From Candidatus Gastranaerophilales bacterium (GTDB lineage: Bacteria; Cyanobacteriota; Vampirovibrionia; Gastranaerophilales; Gastranaerophilaceae): a DNA stretch of 48,762 nucleotides. The number at the start of each line of letters is the position of its first letter. Positions within the stretch are counted from its first letter, which is position 1. A model generated the notes under the pieces. The model ran no database searches. It saw nothing but the letters and a program-made list of their open reading frames with translations, and was not told where the DNA came from. The stretch is taken from assembly GCA_944323675.1 (NCBI GenBank), contig CALUTK010000004.1, positions 1 to 48,762 on the forward strand, in the 5' to 3' direction. Positions 42,926-48,762 of the stretch are shown one piece after another. A program made the position numbers and the translations under genes.

Positions 42926-44006
42926 TTTCTTCTGCCGGTTCTTCGACTTTCTTAGGTTTTCTGCCGCGTTTTGGTTTTTCTTCCGCCGGAGTTTCAGCAG
43001 CTGGTGCCGACTCTGACGCAGCTTCTACGGTTTCAGCTTTTGCTTCTTTATTCTGGTTTTTGAATTCTTCAGGACAGTCTTCTCTTTCCTGATTCCATCG
43101 CTGCAGACCCATTTGAGAACGGATTAAGCCGATACCTACGTGAACTCTCCATTCATCCATTTTCAACTGTGCCGCAATAATCTTGTGGCAGCCGATTGGC
43201 GGCAGCGGTAATAATGGCTCATAAAGATTTTTAATTGCAAAAAGCTGATCCGGTGAAATTGCAAGTTTGCGTTTAGGGAACGGCAATTTCGGAAGCATTA
43301 ATTTTTGTCTTACAAGATTAATGCCGAAAAATACTTTTCTTGGTTCAAGACCGATTTTTTCACCGATAACTTCGTGCGCGTCAGGATTTGGGAGCGGAAG
43401 CATCTGTTTATAGAGCATTTCAATCTGTTCTAATTGCTCCTTGCTTATAAGAAGCTGTTTAGGTGCTTTATTTCTTACCGGACGTTTATTCTTAAATCCG
43501 CCTTTATTAAACCCGCCCTGCTGCGGACGTCTGCTGTTATTAAATCCAGAACGATTGTAGCCGCCCTGCTGAGGTCTGTTCTGGTTATAGCCGCCTCTGT
43601 TATAACCCTGATTATCGCGTCTGTAGCCGCCCTGTTGAGGCCTATTCTGGTTATAGCCGCCTCTGTTATAACCTTGATTATCGCGTCTATAGCCGCCCTG
43701 TTGAGGTCTATTCTGATTATAACTGTTTCTGTAGCCTTGATTATCACGCCTATAACCGCCTTGCTGAGGCCTGCCTTCGCCTGCACTGTAGCTGCTATAG
43801 AACTTAGGTTGTTCAGTTTCCGTACTATATGAAGCCTGCGGAGCATCCGTAGAATATGACTGCGGAGCCGGTGTTTCTGACGGCGCATCTGCCGACGGGT
43901 TAATCATCATTTTCTTATCAGGGTACAAGCAATCGGGACAAATAACTCTTTTGGGGTTCTTTGTTTCAAATTCACGACCGCATTTGACGCACTTGTTAAC
44001 ATACAT
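42918..44006 (-). CDS. Zinc-ribbon protein with RPQQGGY tandem repeats and duplicated helical domain
   Basis: A 362-aa protein of unusual architecture. Residues 6-26 form a zinc ribbon (Cys6, Cys9, Cys23, Cys26). A Ser/Pro-rich linker follows (about 35-78), then about five imperfect repeats of 21-22 residues (79-175) of the form RPQQGGYRRDNQGYNRGGYNQN. Residues 185-244 and 248-303 are two similar helical units (each I-S-x-[DE]-Q-L, then L-P-L-P, then a helix ending LIRQ-like). The tail is Ala/Glu-rich with an AT-hook-like KPKRGRKPKK. It heads the rimM-trmD operon, overlapping rimM by eight bases. RNA binding is inference from Arg/Gly/Gln/Tyr content and context; no family is recognised. Confidence 0.88.
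   Translation of the reverse strand: MYVNKCVKCGREFETKNPKRVICPDCLYPDKKMMINPSADAPSETPAPQSYSTDAPQASYSTETEQPKFYSSYSAGEGRPQQGGYRRDNQGYRNSYNQNRPQQGGYRRDNQGYNRGGYNQNRPQQGGYRRDNQGYNRGGYNQNRPQQGGYNRSGFNNSRRPQQGGFNKGGFKNKRPVRNKAPKQLLISKEQLEQIEMLYKQMLPLPNPDAHEVIGEKIGLEPRKVFFGINLVRQKLMLPKLPFPKRKLAISPDQLFAIKNLYEPLLPLPPIGCHKIIAAQLKMDEWRVHVGIGLIRSQMGLQRWNQEREDCPEEFKNQNKEAKAETVEAASESAPAAETPAEEKPKRGRKPKKVEEPAEENE
43482..43772 (-). repeat. 66-base coding tandem repeat (RPQQGGY units)
   Basis: About five imperfect units of 63-66 bases encode the RPQQGGYRRDNQGYNRGGYNQN-type repeat. Units two and three are identical at protein level. The DNA repetition can cause unit-number variation among strains. Confidence 0.85.
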
Positions 44007-44118
44007 AATTTAAAAGCCTCTTAATTAAAAAATCATAAACATTAAAATATCAACTAGTTAAAAATTAATTACTCCTCGGTAATCCAAAAATTCAATCTAC
44101 AATATACTTAATAATCTT

Positions 44119-44147
44119 ATTATAACATAGAATGTAAATATTATCAA
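44119..44147 (-). promoter_or_regulatory. Strong sigma-70-type promoter for the repeat-protein-rimM-trmD operon
   Basis: Read on the minus strand, TTGATA and TATAAT are 17 bases apart, a near-consensus match. The start codon is about 105 bases downstream, leaving a long AU-rich 5' leader. Confidence 0.75.
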
Positions 44148-44162
44148 GTGTCTGCCGAATTA

Positions 44163-44600
44163 TTATTTTTCGACCATAAAAGTGACAGGCCCGTCATTTA
44201 TCAGGGAAACATCCATCATTGCGCGGAATTTGCCTGTTTTTACAACGAAATTCATAGCCTGTAATTTGGTTACAAAATCTTCATATAATTCGGCTGCTCT
44301 CTCCGAAGGCGCTGCGTTATCAAAACTCGGACGGGTTCCTTTTTTGCAGTCTCCGCAAAGCGTAAACTGTGAAACTACAAGGATTTCACCATTGACATCC
44401 TTTATGGAAAGGTTCATTTTTTCATTTTCATCCTCAAAAATCCGGAGCGACGAGATTTTCTGTGAAAGTTTTTCGGAATTTTCTTCTGTATCCGATTTTT
44501 CCACTCCCAGAAATATAAGAATTCCATGCCCGATTTTTGAATACAATTCACCGTCAATTGTGACAGACGCCTCTTTAACTCTTTGTATCAGTGCTTTCAT
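44163..44600 (-). CDS. dtd: D-aminoacyl-tRNA deacylase
   Basis: Hydrolyses D-amino acids (and mischarged glycine or alanine) from tRNA. The protein is 145 aa, the normal length, with the cross-subunit motifs SQFTL and NDGPVT (family norm N-x-GPVT) and the N-terminus MKALIQRVKEASVTIDGE. Its start overlaps rlmN by four bases. Together with rlmN and a YkgJ-type gene it forms a three-gene unit. Confidence 0.96.
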   Translation of the reverse strand: MKALIQRVKEASVTIDGELYSKIGHGILIFLGVEKSDTEENSEKLSQKISSLRIFEDENEKMNLSIKDVNGEILVVSQFTLCGDCKKGTRPSFDNAAPSERAAELYEDFVTKLQAMNFVVKTGKFRAMMDVSLINDGPVTFMVEK

Positions 44601-45619
44601 TGTTTAGCCTTTCCGCTTAATTGTCCGCAGGCAGCGTCAATGTCAGTCCCGCGCTCAAGTCTTACCGTTACCTTCTTCCCTGAATGTTCCAGCAGATATT
44701 TAAACTTCATTATTGAATTGTTTGAAGGTCTTTGATAATCGTTATCCGCTGTCGGGTTATACGGAATTAAATTTACGTTGCATTTTATGTCATGCAGGTA
44801 ATTCGCAAGTTCTTTGGCGCTTTCTGTTGTATCGTTTATATCTTTTATTAGAAGATATTCAATAGTAATCCTTCTACCTGTTTTTTCAACATAGTTTTTC
44901 AATGCTGCATGCAGGCTTTTCATATCGTATTTATCTTCAATTTTCATTAATTTTGAACGAATGGCATGATTTGGGGCGTGAAGCGAGATTGCAAGAGTTG
45001 ACTGCATATCAAGTTCCGCAAGCTTATTAATCTGCGGAATTATGCCGCTTGTGGAAACTGTAAGGCGTCTTGCGCCGATTTGAAAGTTCTCGTTAAATAT
45101 TTCCATAGCTTTTAAGACGTTATCAAGATTTAAAAGCGGCTCGCCCTGTCCCATAAATACGACATTAGTAACTTTCAAACCTGTATCCCTCTGGATTGTC
45201 AAAACCTGTTCTATAATCTCCTTATAAGAAAGATTTCTTATAAAACCGCGCTTTCCGGTCGCACAAAAAGAACAATTCACTGCGCACCCGACCTGCGAAC
45301 TTACGCATGCTGTTAAATTTGCTCGGTTGTCAAAACGCATCAGAACAGTTTCAACACACTCTCCGTCAGGGTATTCCAGAAGATATTTAATAGTCCCGTC
45401 TGAACTTACCTGTTTAACCTTTATTTTTATATCGGAAACTATCGCAATCTTTTTCAGTTCCTCGCGAAATTTTACAGATAAATCCGTCATCTCATCAATT
45501 GTTTTTACTGATTTTAAGTAAATCCAGTTATGAATTTGCCTTGCACGGAACTTTGACGCGTGCAATTCGTCCGTTATTTTTTCTATTTCGGCTAAAGTTA
45601 ATCCTGAAAGTATTTGCAT
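44597..45619 (-). CDS. rlmN: Dual-specificity RNA methyltransferase RlmN (radical SAM)
   Basis: Adds C2-methyl to A2503 of 23S rRNA and A37 of some tRNAs. The protein is 340 aa. The radical-SAM triad is Cys112, Cys116, Cys119 (CAVNCSFC). Cys105 sits seven residues ahead, as in the E. coli enzyme's catalytic Cys, and a C-terminal Cys is in DIDAACGQLSG. The start overlaps the upstream YkgJ-type gene by 22 bases. Confidence 0.96.
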   Translation of the reverse strand: MQILSGLTLAEIEKITDELHASKFRARQIHNWIYLKSVKTIDEMTDLSVKFREELKKIAIVSDIKIKVKQVSSDGTIKYLLEYPDGECVETVLMRFDNRANLTACVSSQVGCAVNCSFCATGKRGFIRNLSYKEIIEQVLTIQRDTGLKVTNVVFMGQGEPLLNLDNVLKAMEIFNENFQIGARRLTVSTSGIIPQINKLAELDMQSTLAISLHAPNHAIRSKLMKIEDKYDMKSLHAALKNYVEKTGRRITIEYLLIKDINDTTESAKELANYLHDIKCNVNLIPYNPTADNDYQRPSNNSIMKFKYLLEHSGKKVTVRLERGTDIDAACGQLSGKAKQ

Positions 45620-46281
45620 ATATTTTCCTTATAGTATTGAATAATTTCCAGCATTGAATGGAGCATTAAGGTAACAGGTTCAATTTCTTCTTTCCACTTT
45701 TTATACCCGCATGAATCCGGCAGTATACTCAACGGATTATCAGGGAAATCCCGGCAGATTTGAGGTCTGTTTTCATAATCCGAACACCTGTTATCCTTTG
45801 TTAATTTCGGACAATGATAAAAATATACATCGTCTTCCTTGTTATCCTCAAGCATCTGAATATATTCAGGGTAAACCCTGCGCGCTTCTTCCTTTGATTC
45901 ATACGGTATAAAAATGCTCATAAACTGTTTTGCAAAATTATCGCCGTTTTCAGCCTTCTGTTTTAATTCTTCAGGAGAAAATTCACTGCAAGCAAGGTTA
46001 CAGCAGGTGGCACAGCCGCTGCATTTGAAAGTTTCCCGATAAGCAAGCACTTCCTGAAATTTCCGGTAAATTTCCTTCGATATATCATTTTCAAACATAT
46101 CCAGAACTGCAAGTTGCCACTTTCTGCCTTCAGACCCTTTTGGAAATTCATCAAATATGTCCCCCTCAACCGTTTGAGGCTTAATTTCATCCACACGGCT
46201 TTGAATTTCTTCCACTGTTTTAGAAAAAATCTCACGGTACTCTTTTCGTAAATTTTCCACTGATGAATGTAGTTTGCTCAT
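45598..46281 (-). CDS. YkgJ-type Cys-cluster protein B
   Basis: A 227-aa protein with a helical N-terminal extension (about residues 1-80), the CSGCATCCNLACSEFS motif, and YHCPKL...CSDYENRPQICRDFPDNP. It is a paralogue of the gene at 39684-40286: the shared segment starts FMSIFIPYES.EEARR and continues into the second Cys group and a CGYKKW motif. It leads the rlmN-dtd operon. Its cluster may be an iron-sulfur or zinc site; the role is unknown. No ribosome binding site is evident. Confidence 0.85.
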   Translation of the reverse strand: MSKLHSSVENLRKEYREIFSKTVEEIQSRVDEIKPQTVEGDIFDEFPKGSEGRKWQLAVLDMFENDISKEIYRKFQEVLAYRETFKCSGCATCCNLACSEFSPEELKQKAENGDNFAKQFMSIFIPYESKEEARRVYPEYIQMLEDNKEDDVYFYHCPKLTKDNRCSDYENRPQICRDFPDNPLSILPDSCGYKKWKEEIEPVTLMLHSMLEIIQYYKENICKYFQD

Positions 46282-46388
46282 AGTTTTATATTACCACGGA
46301 TATTAAGAAGTGTAAAAAAATCTTTCAAATATCAAAAAATTTTATTTTTATAATTTAAAATATAGACGGATATGAAAGGATTTACATT

Positions 46389-48110
46389 ATGAAGATTTCT
46401 GCAATTTCTAATATAAATTTTAAACAGGCAGCAGCACCTGAAAAAGCTGTAAATAAAGAACCAAAAGAAGAGAATAAAAACACGGGGCTTTCAAGAAACG
46501 CAAAAGTTGCAATAGGTTCAGGACTTATTGCTGCAGGATTGCTGACAGTATATTTTGTAAGCCGCAGTCCGAAAGCCGCGAAAGCTGCTGAAGAGGCAGC
46601 CTCTAACGCAAAGGATGCTGTGACAGAACAAGCACAAACGGCTGCTGAAAAAGGCAAAAATGCAGTTACTGAAATAAGCGAAAAAATTAAAACGGCGCTA
46701 AAAGATTTTAAATCTGACATCATAGACATCAAAGTATCTGCTAATGAAAAACTTCAAAACGGAACAACACGTCTTACTTATTCTGGAAAAAATGCAGAAG
46801 GACACGACATTAATGATATTCTTTTCTTTAACAAAAATGGTGAAATTACTGCACGTATGATTGAACAGATTACCCCGAATGAAACAATCAAAATCAGTTA
46901 CAAAGGAAACGACAAGGCTCTCCTTGCAAAACCTGACGAAATGCCTGAAGGCCGCTATAACCCTAAATACTTCCAGCGTCAGATTACTAAATACAATATG
47001 GAAAAACACGGCAATGATAATGTTCAGGACAGCGCATTCTACTCGCAATCTACTGCCGTATTTGATAATAAAGGCAATTATCAGGATTATGTAAGAAGAT
47101 ATAAAACTGATGAAAAGAAAACAAAAATCAAAACAACAATTTCTTCAGGAACAGTAGACTTTAAACAAAATCCTGAAACAAAAATCCACGAATTTGACTG
47201 GAACACCAAAAAAGAATTAAACGGTAAATATATTGACTATGCATTCACAGATGACCATAAATTGAATGCTTATTTCACTCACCACTCAAGAATCAACGGT
47301 GAAGAACAAAAAAATGATAAAGTCATTTTGCGGTACAGAGGCTGGTTTGAAAAAGGTAAAGACAATTTTATAACTTACGAAACGCCGAATGAACTGCGCG
47401 GGCATGAACCTATGTTATACAAAGGTACCCCGGAGTTCAAGCCAAAAACGGAAAGTACAAAAGCTCCGGACGGAAATCCTAAGCCGGAGGTAAATCCAAA
47501 ACCGGAGACAAATCCGGCTCCTGCAGCTAAAGGCGCTGTTTCAAAAGGTTTTGAACTCGGTTCTGATGAAGCCAAAGTGGAATTTGAAAAACTGGATTCC
47601 AAAATTCAGGATTACCTGAACAACTCATTTATTTCTAATTGCGATGATCCGTCGCACCGAAAGATTGAGCAGCTTAAAAAAGGCGTAACAAAAGTAACGT
47701 ATTCAGGTGAATCAGAAGACGGTGAACCTTTTAGCGAAATCGTATTCTTTAACGATAAACATGACTATATCGGACAGATTAGCAAAATTAAAGAAACAAA
47801 TCCTGATGCTAAAGAATTCATCGAAACAGTGACAATTAAAAACACTAAAGAACCGAAAAAAGTACGGGAACTTGTTACAACTTACGACAGTGAAAGCAGT
47901 CTTAAGAAAACACGTGTTATCACTCAGGATAAGGAAGCTATAAAAAATATAACTTACTGCTATGATTCCGAAAATAAACCTGCAGGAATAATTACGCAAG
48001 AAGACGGAAAAGCTGTATTAAAACTTCATGATAAAAAATACGGTGAAGTCTTTGATAATATTGAAGATTTGCTAAATAATACAGACAGATCACAGTTCAA
48101 AATTCTGTAG
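46389..48110 (+). CDS. Membrane-anchored protein with a duplicated domain and ISA...FKQ N-terminus
   Basis: A 573-aa protein. It opens MKISAISNINFKQ, similar to the starts of the two genes at 1519-2575. A short linker and one membrane helix (AKVAIGSGLIAAGLLTVYFV, residues 38-57) lead to an Ala/Lys-rich coiled coil (60-105). A beta-rich domain at about 108-165 (RLTYSGKNAEGHDINDILFFNKNGEI) recurs at about 415-470 (KVTYSGESEDGEPFSEIVFFND). Between them is a larger region and a Pro/Asn/Lys-rich hinge (about 355-378). AAAGGA precedes the start. Function is unknown. Confidence 0.85.
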   Translation: MKISAISNINFKQAAAPEKAVNKEPKEENKNTGLSRNAKVAIGSGLIAAGLLTVYFVSRSPKAAKAAEEAASNAKDAVTEQAQTAAEKGKNAVTEISEKIKTALKDFKSDIIDIKVSANEKLQNGTTRLTYSGKNAEGHDINDILFFNKNGEITARMIEQITPNETIKISYKGNDKALLAKPDEMPEGRYNPKYFQRQITKYNMEKHGNDNVQDSAFYSQSTAVFDNKGNYQDYVRRYKTDEKKTKIKTTISSGTVDFKQNPETKIHEFDWNTKKELNGKYIDYAFTDDHKLNAYFTHHSRINGEEQKNDKVILRYRGWFEKGKDNFITYETPNELRGHEPMLYKGTPEFKPKTESTKAPDGNPKPEVNPKPETNPAPAAKGAVSKGFELGSDEAKVEFEKLDSKIQDYLNNSFISNCDDPSHRKIEQLKKGVTKVTYSGESEDGEPFSEIVFFNDKHDYIGQISKIKETNPDAKEFIETVTIKNTKEPKKVRELVTTYDSESSLKKTRVITQDKEAIKNITYCYDSENKPAGIITQEDGKAVLKLHDKKYGEVFDNIEDLLNNTDRSQFKIL

Positions 48111-48127
48111 AAGATAAGTGATTAAGC

Positions 48128-48153
48128 AATGTGCGTCGATTTTGGCGCACATT
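48128..48153 (+). terminator. Probable hairpin terminator after the 573-aa gene
   Basis: AATGTGCG and CGCACATT pair around a ten-base loop, 18 bases after the stop. There is no T-run, so efficiency is uncertain. Confidence 0.4.
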
Positions 48154-48234
48154 ACCCTGTTAGAGTATTAGATTCTATTTCCAAACCTAACATAAAGAGA
48201 GTCAGGTTTGGGAATTAATTTCCGTCCTTATATC

Positions 48235-48330
48235 GCCCCCATCCCAACCTTCCCCAAGCCGGGGAAGGAGTATTTTATGCTTAATTTTGTTATTTATCCC
48301 CTCCCCTAATCGGGGAGGGTTAGGGTGGGG
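48235..48330. repeat. GC-rich cruciform-type repeat
   Basis: An outer stem of about 19 bp pairs CCCCATCCCAACCTTCCCC with GGGGAGGGTTAGGGTGGGG through several G-T wobbles. Inside are two further hairpins around CCTTCCCC/GGGGAAGG and CCCTCCCC/GGGGAGGG. The CCCCTAATCGGGGAGGG wording is that of a repeat I recognise as widespread in several bacterial groups. A diverged fragment follows at 48357-48389. Confidence 0.6.
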
Positions 48331-48356
48331 AACAATGTGCTTAAATATATTACAAC

Positions 48357-48389
48357 TTCCTATCCCGGCTTTTCAAAAGTCGGGGAAGG
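48357..48389. repeat. Diverged GC-rich hairpin fragment
   Basis: CCCGGCTTTT and AAAAGTCGGG pair with one G-T, flanked by TTCC and GGAAGG. It resembles half of the element at 48235-48330. Confidence 0.4.
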
Positions 48390-48452
48390 CGCATATTATA
48401 TGGGCTTTAGTAAATTATTTCACCCACTGTTCGGGCGGGTGTGTTAACAAAT

Positions 48453-48486
48453 AAAAAAGACGATAACAAATGTCATCGTCTTTTTT
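48453..48486. terminator. Bidirectional terminator next to the tRNA-Leu gene
   Basis: AAAAAAGACGAT and ATCGTCTTTTTT pair around a ten-base loop. It ends both rightward transcription and, on the minus strand, the tRNA transcript, which ends at 48488. Confidence 0.85.
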
Positions 48487-48487
48487 A

Positions 48488-48572
48488 TGGTGTCGAAGAT
48501 GGGACTCGAACCCACAAGGCGCTAACCACATGAACCTGAATCATGCGCGTCTACCAATTCCGCCACTTCGAC
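48488..48572 (-). tRNA. tRNA-Leu (anticodon CAG)
   Basis: The minus strand folds as a class II tRNA: acceptor GTCGAAG/CTTCGAC, D arm with AATTGGTAGA, anticodon stem CATGA/TCATG around loop TTCAGGT (anticodon CAG), a long variable arm (GGT/GCC), and T arm with TTCGAGT. The terminal ACCA is encoded. The 85 nt include the CCA. It reads CUG codons. Confidence 0.95.
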
Positions 48573-48638
48573 ATGTTATATAAATATTCAGTTTTCAAAA
48601 TTTTTGTTTTAGTCTCCGTGGCGGATGTATTCTTTGCA
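48562..48638. repeat. Direct repeat, copy 1 (77 bp, overlaps the tRNA-Leu 5' end)
   Basis: This stretch recurs identically at 48686-48762. It contains the first eleven nucleotides of tRNA-Leu (minus strand) and its upstream flank. The copies are offset by 124 bases. Confidence 0.9.
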
Positions 48639-48641
48639 GAA

Positions 48642-48684
48642 TACCCTCTCGAAAAACGATACTCAATCGTTTTTCTCGGCAGAG
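48642..48684. repeat. Hairpin module CTCT[stem-loop]CGGCAGAG
   Basis: CGAAAAACGAT and ATCGTTTTTCTCG form a stem inside a CTCTC...GGCAGAG frame. The same frame with a different stem occurs inside the MITE-like element at about 1308-1355. Confidence 0.45.
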
Positions 48685-48685
48685 T

Positions 48686-48762
48686 GCCACTTCGACATGT
48701 TATATAAATATTCAGTTTTCAAAATTTTTGTTTTAGTCTCCGTGGCGGATGTATTCTTTGCA
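48686..48762. repeat. Direct repeat, copy 2 (77 bp, ends at the window edge)
   Basis: Identical to 48562-48638. It includes an isolated copy of the first eleven nucleotides of tRNA-Leu but not the rest of the tRNA. The copy ends exactly with the window. Confidence 0.9.

Noticed and set aside
43482-43772. Possible CRISPR-like or intergenic repeat array
   Set aside because: The 66-base periodicity is in-frame coding repeat inside a gene, with no unique spacers.
43434-43888. Long frames on both strands across the RPQQGGY region (132 and 137 codons)
   Set aside because: They are shadows of the 66-base coding repeat in other frames. The low-complexity translation (runs of Ile/Ala/Leu) has no start signals.
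48562-48762. Phage or island attachment site at tRNA-Leu
   Set aside because: Integrating elements normally duplicate the tRNA 3' end. Here the repeat contains only the 5' eleven nucleotides and leader, and no integrase is near.

Overview
The window is about 48.8 kb of AT-rich bacterial chromosome, almost entirely filled with single-copy genes on both strands. The content fits a Gram-negative, fermentative, gut-type bacterium of the non-photosynthetic cyanobacterial sister lineage (Gastranaerophilales / Melainabacteria). This placement is an inference. It rests on low GC, a diderm-type AsmA-like protein, a large GH57 glycosidase, a membrane pyrophosphatase, ferredoxin and 2-hydroxyacyl-CoA-dehydratase-type activases, heptameric intergenic repeats like those of cyanobacteria, and a recurring short N-terminal motif on otherwise unrecognised proteins. 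No 16S rRNA or ribosomal protein is present to settle it.

Layout. 1-2600 (minus): rsgA, a 430-bp repeat-packed gap, and two tandem paralogous small membrane proteins. 2700-8700 (plus): efp, accB, accC, a small XRE regulator, a MATE exporter, ndk and tgt. 8970-12770: a Cys-type alpha/beta hydrolase, then an accessory patch of unrecognised proteins (a possible Cys/His deamidase-like protein, a 113-aa and a 58-aa protein, and a 404-aa Ala/Gln-rich protein). 12756-16282 (minus): the housekeeping operon pyrH-frr-cdsA-rnc-rpe. 16500-18030 (plus): a ribbon-helix-helix protein and an unusual regulator built of four GntR-type winged helices. 18070-18913 (minus): a two-domain UspA protein. 19050-23980 (plus): an operon of a sigma factor, gcvPB, an HgdB-like protein, a membrane protein and miaA.

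24100-30370 (mostly minus): an HgdC-type activase, hppA, an exported protein and a GltD-like flavoprotein. 30500-33730: deoB, a 58-aa ferredoxin and a divergent ATP-PEP carboxykinase on the opposite strand. 33850-39580 (plus): an AsmA-like protein, an exported protein and a GH57 enzyme. 39680-41730: a YkgJ-type Cys-cluster protein and a Gln/Pro-rich helical-repeat plus membrane-protein pair. 41724-46281 (minus): translation-quality genes in two operons, [zinc-ribbon/RPQQGGY-repeat protein-rimM-trmD] and [YkgJ paralogue-rlmN-dtd]. 46389-48110 (plus): a 573-aa protein with a duplicated domain. The end holds a repeat-rich 380-bp gap, tRNA-Leu(CAG), and a 77-bp direct repeat that coincides exactly with the window end.

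The most notable items are: (i) the zinc-ribbon protein with an RNP-like Gln/Gly/Arg/Tyr tandem repeat and a duplicated C-terminal helical module, heading the rimM-trmD operon; (ii) the four-winged-helix regulator with no effector domain; (iii) a short shared N-terminus (M-[KR]-I-S-A..., then F-[TK]-[SQ]) on several unrelated proteins, one of which has a CNF/CheD-like Cys...His pattern; (iv) cyanobacteria-like heptamer repeat hairpins, an IS-less palindromic element and other repeats that sit inside operons and even supply stop and start codons. No CRISPR array, transposase, phage gene or rRNA was seen. Stretches without genes longer than 300 bases are only 1088-1518 and 48111-48487, and both are filled with repeats and hairpins. 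The 281-bp gap 8693-8973 is plain AT-rich DNA in which I see nothing specific.
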